Origin: Cupriavidus necator A5-1
GTDB lineage: Bacteria > Pseudomonadota > Gammaproteobacteria > Burkholderiales > Burkholderiaceae
NCBI RefSeq assembly: GCF_000744095.1
Contig: NZ_JQLI01000004.1
Coordinates: 310,001-374,000 of the forward strand
Direction: 5' to 3'
DNA: 64,000 nucleotides
Made by a program: the position numbers and the translations under genes
The notes under the pieces: generated by a model
What the model was told of the DNA's origin: nothing
What the model saw: the letters and a program-made list of their open reading frames with translations, nothing else
Databases searched by the model: none
Shown: positions 31,745-41,856 of the stretch, one piece after another
How positions within the stretch are numbered: the stretch's first letter is position 1
How the letters are laid out: every line of letters starts with the position of its first letter

Positions 31745-32350
31745 ATGGATCTAAGTAAGCACTTCATACGAACGCGGGAGGTTGGCATCAAGACCGGCCT
31801 GGTGCTCCAGAAACGCCTCAGGAACGCGCAGGAAGCGCTGGACCGCCGCGTACAGGCGGCGGGCGGGGACGGAGAGGGCGGCGAGACCGCTTCAGGCGCG
31901 CTGGCTGGTAGCGATCCGGTCAGCGGTGCCGCGACGCCGCGCAGCGCGCCATTCTCTTCTGGGGCACGCTGCGCCAGCGCGGAAGCCATTTTGTCGAGCA
32001 CGCCGCAGAAGGCCTGAAGCCAGTTCTGCACTTCGAAACGAGTTCGTTCTCGACGGCCACCAGTTCGAGCGGCCGGTGAATTACGCGCCGCTGCGATCCG
32101 CGTGCCGGCCATGGCCCCGGCAATGGCGGCTTCAAGGACGACTCGCAGGTGGGCGTGGCGCTGTGCGCCGGCCACCCGGTCTACTTCGTCATCTTCTTCC
32201 GCGACCCAGAACCTGGTCAGACCCTGGTGGACGTCTGCAAAGCCGAACAACGCTTCGTGCGCAAGGTGCGGGCACTGCATCCGAACAGGCCCAAGCCGGC
32301 CATTGTCGGCAACTGCCAGGGCGGCCGGGCCGTCGCGGCCTTCGATGTGC
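31745..32350 (+). pseudogene. DUF3141 (PHA synthase/hydrolase-like) remnant, multiple frameshifts
   Basis: Plus-strand pieces in different frames reconstruct a DUF3141 protein: an N-terminal start MDLSKHFIRTREVGIKTGLV, RQRGSHFVEHAAEGLKPVLH, NEFVLDGHQFERPVNYAPLR, then DSQVGVALCAGHPVYFVIFF, RDPEPGQTLVDVCKAEQRFV and the nucleophile region PAIVGNCQGGRA. At least two frame changes occur before 32100. The sequence stops at about 32350, where IS110 transposase sequence begins. DUF3141 genes often accompany stress and PHA genes. Confidence 0.7.
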
Positions 32351-33037
32351 GTGTGGTCGTGAGTTATGAAGCTGGACAGGACGGATTCTGGATCCTTCGG
32401 TCGCTGCGCTCGCGCGGCATCGACTGTTATATGGTCGGTGCCGCGAGCATCCCGGTGGAGCGCCACAAGCGGCGTGCGAAGACGGACCGCCTCGATGTGA
32501 TCAATCTCGTCACCAATCTACGTGCGTGGCTACATGGCGAGCGCGACCGTATGCACATGGTGCATGCGCCCTCTCTGCAGGATGAAGCGTCGCGTTATCT
32601 GATTCGCGATCGCGGACAACTGCAGAAAGAAGTCATGCAACACCGCGACCGCATGCGCAAACTGCTTGTTACCGTCGGCTGTTGGGACGAAGTCGATCAC
32701 CGTGCGTTCGCCAAGCGGCTCGCTTGCGGCGAACTGACCTGCCACGACGGCGCGCCGTTGCCAGACGAGCTGTGCGAACGGTTACCGCGTGAATCGCATC
32801 GACTGGAACTCGCCGAGCAGCAACTTGCGGATCTCGAGCGTACGCTGCAGGACCGCCTGCCCGGTACGTGAGCGAATCACCTGGCTCAAGCGCCTTAGGG
32901 GAGTGGGTGACATTGGGGCATCGCGTCTTATGCTCGAACTGTTCTGGCGGCAGTTCGGCAACCGCCGCCAGCTCGGCGCGTGCGTAGGACTCGTGCCCCA
33001 GCCCTACGACAGCGGCCAGAGCCGGTCGATCAGATAA
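32351..33037 (+). mobile_element. IS110-family transposase remnant
   Basis: It begins mid-gene with VVVSYEAGQDGFWILRSLRS, VGAASIPVERHKRRAKTDRL, and runs to a stop at 32871. It continues in another frame with the C-terminal Transposase_20-type region LKRLRGVGDIGASRLMLELF and FGNRRQLGACVGLVPQPYDS up to 33037. The N-terminal catalytic start and the last residues are missing. No terminal repeats were identified. Dead IS110 fragment joined directly to the DUF3141 remnant. Confidence 0.75.
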
Positions 33038-33118
33038 CTAGTAGCAGCCGATCTTCTGGCCAGGTTTGCACACTGACGCGAGGAAGTAAAATTTGTACAA
33101 ACTGCCCCGGGAGGACCC

Positions 33119-34586
33119 ATGACCCGATTGCCGACGTCAGCATTTTTGATACTTGCGTTGTTGCTCCTGCTCGGCGGCTGCGCCAGCCGGCCACGCCGAC
33201 CCGAATTCCGGTTATCGATTTACCACGCGCCCGCAGTATTTGGCGGGCAACGAGACCCTGGTGATCCTGGCCTTCTCGGGGGGGGGAACACGCGCTGCCG
33301 CATTCTCATACGGCGTCCTCGAGTTCCTGCACAATACCGAAGCCGTCGGGCCGACAGGCAAAAAATCCCGCCTGCTCGATCATATCGACGTTATCACCGG
33401 CGTGTCGGGCGGGAGTTTCACGGCGCTCGCCTATGGCCTCTACGGCGACAAGCTATTCGACGATTACGAACAGCGCTTCCTCAAGCGCGATGTTCAGGGA
33501 GAGATTATCTACCGCACGCTCAATCCGTCCTACTGGCCATCGCTGTGGTCGAGCGGCTGGGGCCGCTCGGAGCTGGCGGCGGATTTGTACGACGAGATCC
33601 TGTTCCATGGCGCAACGTTCGGCGACCTCAATCGTAGGGACGGCCCCTTCATCGTCGCCTCGGCCACCGACATTTCCACGGGTGCCCGCCTGCCCTTTAC
33701 GCAGACCATGTTCGACGTGCTCTGCTCAGACCTGAACGCGGTCCGACTTTCTCGTGCCGCGGCCGCGTCGTCGGCAGTGCCGGTGGTGTTAACGCCGGTT
33801 ACCCTCAACAACTACGGTGGCACCTGCGGCAACGCAGCACCCGCTTGGATCAAGCCGTTTATCGATGCCAGCGACCGGCCCCGGCCGGCCGCGCGTGCGA
33901 CCCGTCATCTGGGAGAGGCGGCCGAATTCGGGGACAGCATTAATCGGCCCTACATCCATATCGTGGACGGGGGCGTATCAGACAACCTTGGCATGCGCAG
34001 CGTGCTGGATTCTCTGGAGATCATGGAAACGCTGCATTTGATCGGTCAGCCTTCGCCGCTAGATCATGCGCGCAGGATTGTCGTCTTTGTCGTCAATTCA
34101 CTTTCCACCCCCAGGACGTCATGGGACAAGTCGGAATCCCCGCCCGGCACGCTGGAGATACTGTTGAAAGCCTCGGGCGTTCCGATTGATCATTATTCCT
34201 ACGAAGCGACCGAGTTGTTGAAGGACACCCAGTCGCACTGGCAATCCATGCGCCGAGTCCGCCAGTCCTCCGCGTTTTCCGCGAACAAGGATGCAACGGT
34301 AGCTAGCGCGCTACGCACACCGGACGTGACAATCTATGCCATCGACGTGTCGTTCGCCCAGTTGGCAGACAAGGCGGAACAGGATTATCTGAACGAACTG
34401 CCCACGTCGTTCGCCCTGCCGGCCGATGCCGTCGACCGGCTGCGTGCCGCCGCCGGGAAGATCATCATGGTGTCGCCCGACTTCCAGCGGCTGCTGGAGG
34501 ACGTCGGCGCCAGGATCGTAGCCGAGCCGGAGCGAGCAAGGGCAGTCGGCTCCGGGCGGATTGAGGCGCTCATCGAGAAGGAGTAA
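33119..34586 (+). pseudogene. Patatin-like phospholipase lipoprotein, frameshifted after the signal
   Basis: GGGAGGACCC precedes the start. The first frame encodes a lipoprotein signal (MTRLPTSAFLILALLLLLGG then C, lipobox LGGC). Near 33190-33215 the frame changes, and the rest (to 34586) is an intact patatin domain: ILAFSGGGTRAAAFSYG (oxyanion hole), VITGVSGGSFTALAY (GxSxG nucleophile) and IVDGGVSDNLGM (catalytic Asp). Without the single-base shift it would be about 488 aa. It could be a sequencing error, since the body shows no other damage. Predicted envelope lipid acyl hydrolase. Confidence 0.78.
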
Positions 34587-34846
34587 GGACCGGCAGTCTC
34601 CTCGCACCGGTGGTGGATGGTGGGTACCTTCGAGCCAGTCAATACAATCTGGCCATGGCTCGTCTCCGAATCGCTGTCTGAGTAGGCCGAGCCGGAGACG
34701 GCGTGATGGATGTCCGAATGCCTGAATTCGCATTCGGGAGCGAACAATGGTGGCGGATACCTGGCAGCCTTGAGGAAGAGATTTTTTCCTTTACCTTGGC
34801 CTTTCAATGGATGAGAAATTTATTGGCGAAGTTGTGACAATTTCGT

Positions 34847-35756
34847 GGCTCTTCCGCACTTTGTGTGACGGCCGCGTCGAGGGCTTGATCTCGGGCCGAT
34901 CTAGCCCCACGTTGATCGTTACCATGAGCCAAGTTCTCGTTGGGATCGATCGTATTCTCGCCCGTGTGGGTAAGCGCGTCGTCTCCAGCGACGCGCGAGG
35001 GGAGACCATCACTGTCGAAGCCCGCAGTACGGTTCGTGCGGCACATTGTCCTGCCTGCCGTCGTTGGAGTAACCGACTCCACGGCAGCTATGTGCGCAGT
35101 CTGGAAGAACGACCGATGCTCGAGCAGCGGGTCGTTCTCGCCGTTGAGGTGCGTCGCTTCAAGTGCGCGAACGCCGGCTGCCCCCGTCGTACGTTTGCCG
35201 AGAACATCCACGCCTTGGCCGGTCGGCATCAACGTCGAACGCGATCGCAGGCTCGGGCGTTGCACGCGCTGGGCCACGCCCTCGGTGGTGAGGCGGCAGC
35301 TCGGCTTGCTAACGCCTTGGGCTTGCGCACCAATGCCGACACCGTGCTGCGGGAGTTGCGAAGAGCTCCTGGGCGCAAGCGCAAACCACGACCGCGGGTC
35401 GTCGGCATCGATGACTGGGCGATCGCGCGGTCACCAGTACGGAACGATCATCGTCGACCTGGAGCGACGTGAGCCGATCGAAGTGTTCGCCGGCAGGGAA
35501 ACAACTGCGGTGGCCGCGTGGATGCGTGCGCACCCATCGATCGAGATCGTCGCCAGGGACCGGGCCGGGGGCTACTCCGAGGCCGTCGACATCGCGCTGC
35601 CGGCAGCCAAGCAAGTCTCCGATCGCTGGCATCTGCTGTGCAACCTGCGCGACAACGTCGAGAGGTTGCTGTACCGACTCGGGCCGCAACTGCCCCAAGC
35701 CGCGCAGCAAGTCCTCCACGCCAGTGCGCCCTCGTCACACAAAGTGCGGAAGACCC
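34847..35756 (+). mobile_element. ISL3-family element, copy 2 (internally deleted)
   Basis: It starts GGCTCTTCCGCACTTTGTG and is nearly identical to copy 1 through the transposase N-terminus (start MSQVLVG at 34924). It lacks the C-terminal half: after PQLPQAAQQ (about 35710) it jumps to the element's other end and finishes with TCACACAAAGTGCGGAAGACCC. A 2-nt loss in the run GCGCGCGG at about 35428 also shifts the transposase frame. It is opposite in orientation to copy 1, about 15.6 kb away. The outer AACTTTCCTTTGTTCTACG seen at copy 1 is present on its right side only. Confidence 0.8.
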
Positions 35757-35849
35757 AACTTTCCTTTGTTCTACGCCAGTCGGGGTGGTTGCGTGCGAGC
35801 TTCTTGCTGCCGGCCAGTACCCAGCGCGCGGCCGGCTGCGGGTCGGCCA

Positions 35850-36192
35850 GGAAGCGTTCATAAACGAGCAGGTCTTCGTGGTTGAGTATGCGATTACGAC
35901 GTACAACGGTAGGCCACATACTGGATTGAACAACGTGACCCCGCTCGAAGCGATCGAATACTACGTGAGTAGGCGACAAACGGTGCTGACGCTGCTTGCT
36001 GAAGCTCATCGTCGACCCGCCGCGCCGCTGGCGCAAACTAATGGTCGTGACGAACTCATTCGTCAATGGCGCCGGGAGCTATGCCTGCCAATGCCCGGTG
36101 CTAGCGGGACAGTGATGAGAGCGCGAAGGAAGGGCGTAATTGTTGCAGTGAAAATGGGACTGGCAGCAAATAGTCGGTTCCACAGGGGTTGA
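35850..36192 (+). pseudogene. Integrase/transposase (rve) C-terminal remnant
   Basis: A frame ending at 36192 contains VVEYAITTYNGRPHTGLNNV and TPLEAIEYYVSRRQ, the end of a DDE integrase core (the N.RPH...P.E motif), followed by an Arg-rich tail. The catalytic core before it is absent, replaced by the ISL3 remnant. A third, unrelated mobile-element scar. Confidence 0.55.
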
Positions 36193-36214
36193 CGTCACGC
36201 TTTGCGAGAGGCAG

Positions 36215-36436
36215 TCACCGTAACTCCAGCTCATTGGGCGGAAACACTCGCCACGAGCCGTCAGCATGACGGAAGAACAGCAACGAAAGATCTCCCGAGG
36301 TGCGACTTATATCGAGTTGCACGCATCCGAAATACTGGCCCGGCTTGCGTACCCGAGTGATCCTTGTTGGTGTCGTTGAATTGACACCGAGCCATTTATC
36401 GACCGCGCGGCGCAGCGCAGTTCTCTTCCTGTCCAT
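36215..36436 (-). CDS. Small hypothetical protein
   Basis: 73 aa, starting MDRKRTALRRAVDKWLGV, with GAGGTAGGCTGAG before the ATG. The C-terminal part (LSLLFFRHADGSWRVFPPNE) looks like a small folded beta domain. I do not recognise the family. It lies in the lower-GC junction between the mobile-element remnants and the catabolic island. Confidence 0.45.
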   Translation of the reverse strand: MDRKRTALRRAVDKWLGVNSTTPTRITRVRKPGQYFGCVQLDISRTSGDLSLLFFRHADGSWRVFPPNELELR

Positions 36437-36749
36437 CTCAGCCTACCTCGATATGTTCACAAAGAGAAACTCACCTCACTTCCATACTGCTTGAAGGACC
36501 AACAGAGGATCCGTTGTGAGGTTCATGGTTTCCATCAAGAGGTTGTCCCTGCGTCCGCATTGCGCGTAGTCAGCAATCCCAGCGCGTCGCGTTGGGCGGA
36601 TTAATTGACAAGTGGCACCGCCGGCCAGGAAAAAAGGTGTATGCCATGCTCGCCAAATTAGCGGAACCAAACCGCAGAATTAATGAATCCTCCACCAGGA
36701 CTATTTGCGGGAATGCCGGGGCGCGGGCGAGGCATGCGCCCCCGTCCAC
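36437..36749. other. Intergenic region
   Basis: About 310 bp, no gene seen. A 7-bp GC stem (36718-36724 with 36736-36742) just after the stop of the Bug gene may end the leftward operon, but it lacks a T-run. Confidence 0.3.
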
Positions 36750-37703
36750 TCATCCGGGCTGGATGTGGGCTTCACGTGCCTGCCGAATCCATCGTGCTGT
36801 CTCAGTTTCCATGTACTTCTTGAGTTCGTCAGGACCCATGATCAACGGCACCGCGCCTTGGGTGGCGAGCCGTTGCGCGACTTCCCTTTGCTTTTGCGCC
36901 TGGCTGATCGCGGCACTCAGGCGGTTTACCTCTTCGCGCGGCATGCCGGCCGGGCCTAACAGGGCGTTCCACGATGGAAAATCGAAGCCGGGCAGGGTTT
37001 CAGAGATCGCAGGCCAGTCGGGGGTGACCGGGTTTCTCTTCAGGGAGCTGACCCCAAGGGCTCGCAAATGACCGCCTTTCACCTGGGCCATGGCATTTCC
37101 GGGATCGGTAAGGGTGGCATCGAGCGCGCCACCCACAACATCCGTGATGGACGCAGGCGAGCCCTTGTACGGCACCGCGAGCAATTCGATGCCGGCCAGC
37201 TTGTTTAGCGTTGCGATCTGCAACTGGACCGACGTGGTGGAATAGCCGACGCTCACCTTGCCCGGACGTCGTTTCGCGTAAGCGATGAAGTCCGCGAGGG
37301 TGCGTATAGGCGAATCGGCCTTGACCATCAGCACATGGTTGGTCAGGCTCGCGCCCGCGATCGGGGTAAGATCGCGCCGCGGGTCATATGGCATATTTTT
37401 CACAAATGCCATATTGGCTGCTAAGGGCGAATTCGAGGCAAGCAGCAGCGTCAGTCCATCCGGCGCGGCACGCACCACGTCCATCGTGCCGATGACGCCA
37501 TTCCCGCCGGCTTTGTTGTCGACGACGAAGGTCTGGCCCAGGATGCGGGTCATTTGCTCGGTCAGCACCCGTGTCACGTGGTCATTGGAACTTCCGGCCG
37601 GCAATGGCACTACCACGCGGATGTTGCGCCCCTGAGCCAATGTTCCTGCGGCGGGCAGGGCCAGAGTCAGGCCTAGCCACTCAAGAAAGGTTCTTCTCTT
37701 CAC
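36750..37703 (-). CDS. Bug/TctC-family periplasmic binding protein (1)
   Basis: 317 aa from a GTG start (MKRRTFLEWLGLTLALPAAG), preferred over the ATG at 37733 because GGAGAGAGACC lies just upstream and the RR motif begins the signal. Bug features are RNIRVVVPLPAGSSNDHVTR, VVDNKAGGNGVIGTMDVVRA and AAPDGLTLL. It binds small carboxylates or similar ligands in the periplasm. No TctA/TctB membrane partner is near, as usual for orphan Bug proteins. Last gene of the leftward CoA operon. Confidence 0.88.
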   Translation of the reverse strand: MKRRTFLEWLGLTLALPAAGTLAQGRNIRVVVPLPAGSSNDHVTRVLTEQMTRILGQTFVVDNKAGGNGVIGTMDVVRAAPDGLTLLLASNSPLAANMAFVKNMPYDPRRDLTPIAGASLTNHVLMVKADSPIRTLADFIAYAKRRPGKVSVGYSTTSVQLQIATLNKLAGIELLAVPYKGSPASITDVVGGALDATLTDPGNAMAQVKGGHLRALGVSSLKRNPVTPDWPAISETLPGFDFPSWNALLGPAGMPREEVNRLSAAISQAQKQREVAQRLATQGAVPLIMGPDELKKYMETETARWIRQAREAHIQPG

Positions 37704-37809
37704 AACGGTCTCTCTCCACTCGGTGCTGGTCATTAGCCGAGCACTTATTTGTATTCACTGGGAGCGGCGGGCTTACGATTGCTTGCCGCCGCTCATGTCG
37801 GCTCCGAAC

Positions 37810-38973
37810 TTACCAAGCCTCTTCGAGGACCCGCAGCAGTTCCGATTCGCCGCGGACAGGACGCGGATTGCCGCCCAGAAACCAGTCGCCGATGGCATTC
37901 GCGGCAATGTCGGTCAAGGTTTCCCGCGGGATGCCGACTTCGCGCAATTGGCTCGGAATGCCCAGGCGTCTGAACAGCAACTCGACGGCTTCGACGACCA
38001 CGTTCACCAAGGATTCGCCGTCCGATTGTGCGACTCCCAGTGCCGTCGCCACTTTGTGCAGGCCAGCCTCACCGGCGATGCCGTTGAACCTGAGCACGTG
38101 CGGGAGCACGATGGCATTCGCGATACCGTTATCCAGATGATGGCGTGCTCCGATCGCGTGGCCCAACACGGTGGTGATTCCGGCGCCGGTGTGATCCGTG
38201 CCCTGGCCACACATCACTGCCGCGTGCAGCAACTGCGCGCGCGCGTCGGGATGATCGGCCGCCTCCAGACCAGGCAGGTGCTGCGCCAGTAGCCGCAATA
38301 CGTGCATTAGCTGGGCATCCGAGAATGGATCTCCGGAGCGCGACGTCAGTCCCTCGATGGCCATCGAGAACGTGTTCACGCTCGCGCTGAGCGCGAGCCC
38401 GCGTGGCGATGACTGGATCATTTCCGGATGAATGAAGATGGCATGGGCTCGCGTTTTCGGATCGAACAGCGCCAGGCGCGCGCCGGTGGCCGGATCGAAG
38501 ATTGCGCTGCCGGCCTTGACCATGGCCGTGGTCGGCGTCGTTGGCACGATCAGCTGCGGCAGCTTGGGTGCCTGCAGCTTGGGACTGCGCAGTTGCCCGT
38601 TACTGTCGCGTGTCGTGCAGAGGCTGCGCGGATCGCCATCTTCGGCCAGCAGGATGCTGGCTGCCCGTGCGGTCACGATCGACGAGCCGCCGCCCAGTGC
38701 GATGACGGCGTCAGCGTTCAGGCGTTTCAGCTCCTGGGCGGCCTCTTCCACGGAGGCGAGCGGGCTGTGTGCAAGGACCCCGGTGTACACGCCTGCACAG
38801 CGCTCGCCCATTCCGGCGCGCACTGCGTCGAGCAGCGGCCCCTCGGCCCAGGGGCCGCAAAATACGACCGCGCGGCGGCTGCCCAGCCGTTCAAGTTCGC
38901 GTCCGAGCGATTTAAGGCTGTCCTGGCCACAGAACAGGCGCAGCGGTGGTGTGATGTGTTGGAACGATTGCAT
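37810..38973 (-). CDS. Fe-ADH/maleylacetate reductase-family dehydrogenase lacking most metal ligands
   Basis: 387 aa. The N-terminal nucleotide-binding domain has VIALGGGSSIVTARA and the helical C-terminal domain has LSDAQLMHVL-like helices and GIANAIVLPHVLRFN. The usual ligand motif GMDALxHAIE reads SVNTFSMAIEG (Asp to Asn, His to Met), and the second His motif PHG.ANA reads DNGIANA. Only the LGHAIGA histidine remains. Maleylacetate reductases also lack the metal, so activity on an oxo-acid is possible. It lies 23 bp after the CoA ligase gene, in the same operon. Confidence 0.85.
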   Translation of the reverse strand: MQSFQHITPPLRLFCGQDSLKSLGRELERLGSRRAVVFCGPWAEGPLLDAVRAGMGERCAGVYTGVLAHSPLASVEEAAQELKRLNADAVIALGGGSSIVTARAASILLAEDGDPRSLCTTRDSNGQLRSPKLQAPKLPQLIVPTTPTTAMVKAGSAIFDPATGARLALFDPKTRAHAIFIHPEMIQSSPRGLALSASVNTFSMAIEGLTSRSGDPFSDAQLMHVLRLLAQHLPGLEAADHPDARAQLLHAAVMCGQGTDHTGAGITTVLGHAIGARHHLDNGIANAIVLPHVLRFNGIAGEAGLHKVATALGVAQSDGESLVNVVVEAVELLFRRLGIPSQLREVGIPRETLTDIAANAIGDWFLGGNPRPVRGESELLRVLEEAW

Positions 38974-38996
38974 AGCTTCTATCTCTCCGCCGAATC

Positions 38997-40592
38997 TTAT
39001 GCCCCGGCTTTTGCACGCTCTTGCGCGATCTCGGCACGCGCATGTGCGCTGATTGCAGTCTTGTCCACCTTGCCGGTCTGGTTTGTCACCAGCGGCTCCT
39101 TTTGCACACGCCAGCGGCTCGGCATGGCGAAGGAGGCCACTTTGCCGCGCAACTGCTCCTGCAGTTGCTGGGCCGTGAGGTCGCCTTCGACCACCACGAC
39201 CGCCATCACTTCTTCGCCGAGGTCTGCATGCGGTATGCCGAACACAACAGCTTCGATAACGCCCGGGATCGTCATCAGCCCGCGCTCTACAGCCGCCGGC
39301 GCGATGTTCTCGCCGCCGCGGATGATCATGTCCTTGCAGCGGCCGGTGATCCAGAGGTTTCCCTTTTCGTCGAGGCGGCCGAGGTCGCCGGTGTGCAGCC
39401 AGCCGTCCGGATCGATCGGGGATTCGTCCAGCCCGAAGTAGCCCGACATCTGGGTGGGGGAGCGCAACAGGATCTCGCCATCCGGCAGATCCGGGTGCGA
39501 AAGGAACCGGATTTCGACGCAGGGCAGGGGTCGGCCGGTCGACCCCAGGAGCGCCACGTCCTCCGAGCCGGCCGCCGCAGTGGCCTGGCCGCCGTTCTCG
39601 GTTAGCCCATATCCGGTCGGAATCCGCGGGCTGACGCTGGGCAGTCCCAGCCGGATGCGTTCCATCAACTCCTTGTGCACAGGCGCGCCGCCGATGCTGA
39701 TGGATTTCAGGCTGCTCACATCCCGCGTCGGTACGTCGGGATGGTCGAGCAGGCGGGATACCATGGTCGGCACCGCGTTCCAGCGCTTGACCTTGTGCCG
39801 CTCGATCAGCTCAAGGACCTGGCCCGGGTCGTACCGGCCCTGCGGCAAGACAAGCGTGTCGCCGACGATGACGGCGCGCAGCAGGGTTTGCATCCCGCCA
39901 ACGTGAAACAGCGGGCCCGTGATCAGCGTCACGTCGTGTGCAGCCTCGTCCAGTTGGTGGGGCAGCTTGCGCGTGACGTGTAGCGTCATCTGCAGTCGGG
40001 CCAACAATGCCCGGTGCGACAGGATGACCGCCTTCGGTTGGCCTGAGGTCCCAGAGGTGAAGATAATGAGGGCGGTTTCGGATTCGTCCCCGTCATCCTC
40101 CATTTGGGACGGTTTCGCCGGTGGGGCCTCGTTGGGAATGGTGATTGCCCACGTACCGGTATGCAACCCGGTAGGAAGCTTGGCTTCAGCGTGCGGGTCG
40201 GCCAGGGTCAGGACAGGCTTCAGCATGTCCAGGCCTGCCGAGACTTCGGCAGCGCTCCACCATGCGTTGGCCAGTACCGGCACCGCACCGGCTTGCAGGA
40301 TTGCCCAGAAATTGGCGACCCATTCCGGGCTGTTCCAGCCCAACAGGAAGACGCGGTCACCGCGCTGGACGCCCAGCGCGCGCAACTCCTGCGCCTTGGT
40401 CGCGATCGCATGTTGCAGTTGGTCAAAGGAGAGGGCGCGCTCGCCCTGGATCACGTGTGGGCGCTGGCCCCAGCGGCCGGCGAAGGGAATCAGTTCTTCG
40501 ACCCGGCGCGGACGCTCCGTGTACATGCGGTAGGGGATGCCGCCAATCACCTCCTCGGCGATACGGTCGCCCCATTGCTTCGATCTTGCCAT
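38997..40592 (-). CDS. AMP-forming acyl-CoA synthetase
   Basis: 531 aa from MARSKQWGDR, with GAGGAGCAGTGCACC upstream. The P-loop-like motif is IIFTSGTSGQPKAVILSH, the adenylate-binding region is PTGYGLTENGG, the hinge is DGWLHTGDLGRLDEKGNLWI, and the catalytic Lys lies in TNQTGKVDKTAI. It forms an acyl-CoA from a free acid with ATP. No signature assigns the acid. It sits between CaiB and Fe-ADH genes with gaps of 17 and 23 bp, so one operon. Confidence 0.92.
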   Translation of the reverse strand: MARSKQWGDRIAEEVIGGIPYRMYTERPRRVEELIPFAGRWGQRPHVIQGERALSFDQLQHAIATKAQELRALGVQRGDRVFLLGWNSPEWVANFWAILQAGAVPVLANAWWSAAEVSAGLDMLKPVLTLADPHAEAKLPTGLHTGTWAITIPNEAPPAKPSQMEDDGDESETALIIFTSGTSGQPKAVILSHRALLARLQMTLHVTRKLPHQLDEAAHDVTLITGPLFHVGGMQTLLRAVIVGDTLVLPQGRYDPGQVLELIERHKVKRWNAVPTMVSRLLDHPDVPTRDVSSLKSISIGGAPVHKELMERIRLGLPSVSPRIPTGYGLTENGGQATAAAGSEDVALLGSTGRPLPCVEIRFLSHPDLPDGEILLRSPTQMSGYFGLDESPIDPDGWLHTGDLGRLDEKGNLWITGRCKDMIIRGGENIAPAAVERGLMTIPGVIEAVVFGIPHADLGEEVMAVVVVEGDLTAQQLQEQLRGKVASFAMPSRWRVQKEPLVTNQTGKVDKTAISAHARAEIAQERAKAGA

Positions 40593-40609
40593 GGTGCACT
40601 GCTCCTCGA

Positions 40610-41812
40610 TCAGACGGTCACGCCGTCGCGCCGCAGTTGCGCAAGCTGGTCTGCATCCAGACCGCACAGTTCAGCCAGCACATCGTCCGTATGCTGCCCC
40701 AGCGTCGGCGGCGCGCTTAGCGGCCGCAGCTCCGAGCCCTGGTAGCGAATGGGGCTGTTGGGCAGCGCGACCGTGCCGTTCCCGGTCTCGTGGTCGGTCA
40801 GGAAGCCGCGTGCGCGCAGGTGGGGGTCGGCCAGCACCTCGTTGACGTAGCGCAGCGGCGCTGACGGTACATGGTGCTTCTGCAGGAGTTCCGTGACCTG
40901 GTCGCGGGTATGCTCGCCCGCCCACTTGGCGATCTCCTCGGTGAGCTCGTCAATACGTTCGATACGGCCAGCCAGCTTGCGCAGGTGCGGGTCGTCGCGC
41001 AGATCTGGGCGGTCCATGGCTTCCGTCAGGTTCAGCCAGTGCTCGTCGGTGGCGGCCACGATGGCCACCCAGCCGTCCGAGGCCTCGAAGGTGTCGAAGG
41101 GCACGTAGGAGTCGGCGACGTGGCGGTTTCCGGTGCGTTGCGGCACCTTGTTGCTCGCGTAGACATGTCCTGCGGACGGCAGTAGCGTGGCGAACAGCGA
41201 TTCCAGCATCGATACTTCCAGCGCCCGGCCGCGTCCGGTGCGCTCGCGCTCGAACAGCGCCGTGACAATAGCGCCGTAGAGGGTAGCGCCGGACATGAAG
41301 TCCGCCACCGGGACGCCTGCCTTCAGTGGCCGTCCGCCCTTTTCGCCGGTTGTACTCATCATCCCGCTCATCGCCTGGATCGTCAGGTCGAGGGCGAGCT
41401 TGTCGGCATAGGGGCCGGTACGGCCGAAGCCGGAAGCTGAGGCGTAGATCAGCCGTGGGTTGACCTCTTGCAGCACGTCGGCGCCCAGTCCCAGCCGCGG
41501 CATCACGCCCGGTGCAAAGTTCTCCACCAGCACGTCCGCGGAACGGGCAAGTTCCAGCAGCAGCTCGCGGCCGCGCTCGGTCTTCAGGTTCAGAACGATC
41601 CCCCGCTTGCAGCCGTTGAGGGCGCGGAACGGATAGTCGCCGTCACGCCCGCGATTGCGTGACATATCCCCATGGGGCGGCTCGATCTTGATCACTTCGG
41701 CCCCCGCCATTGCCATCAGAAAGGTGGCGTACGGCCCTTGAAATACGTGACCAAGGTCGAGTACACGCACGCCCGTGAGCGGCAATGCTTCTGTTTGCTG
41801 TTGCGTTTCCAT
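40610..41812 (-). CDS. CaiB/BaiF-family (class III) CoA-transferase
   Basis: 400 aa from METQQQTEAL, with AGAAGGCAACC upstream. An alternative ATG at 41857 overlaps the previous stop (TGATG) and could be used by coupling. The family opening is LTGVRVLDLGHVFQGPYATF, followed by VIKIEPPHGD, and the catalytic Asp lies in LALDLTIQAMSG. It transfers CoA between carboxylic acids. Together with the AMP ligase it gives the operon two ways to activate or recycle an acid. Confidence 0.92.
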   Translation of the reverse strand: METQQQTEALPLTGVRVLDLGHVFQGPYATFLMAMAGAEVIKIEPPHGDMSRNRGRDGDYPFRALNGCKRGIVLNLKTERGRELLLELARSADVLVENFAPGVMPRLGLGADVLQEVNPRLIYASASGFGRTGPYADKLALDLTIQAMSGMMSTTGEKGGRPLKAGVPVADFMSGATLYGAIVTALFERERTGRGRALEVSMLESLFATLLPSAGHVYASNKVPQRTGNRHVADSYVPFDTFEASDGWVAIVAATDEHWLNLTEAMDRPDLRDDPHLRKLAGRIERIDELTEEIAKWAGEHTRDQVTELLQKHHVPSAPLRYVNEVLADPHLRARGFLTDHETGNGTVALPNSPIRYQGSELRPLSAPPTLGQHTDDVLAELCGLDADQLAQLRRDGVTV

Positions 41813-41856
41813 GGTTGCCTTCTGTTCCGTGTTCAGGTTGTTGTGGCGCATGCCCA

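Noticed and set aside
36718..36742. Hairpin after the leftmost Bug gene
   Set aside because: Stem is only 7 bp with an 11-nt loop and no T-run; not strong enough to list as a terminator.
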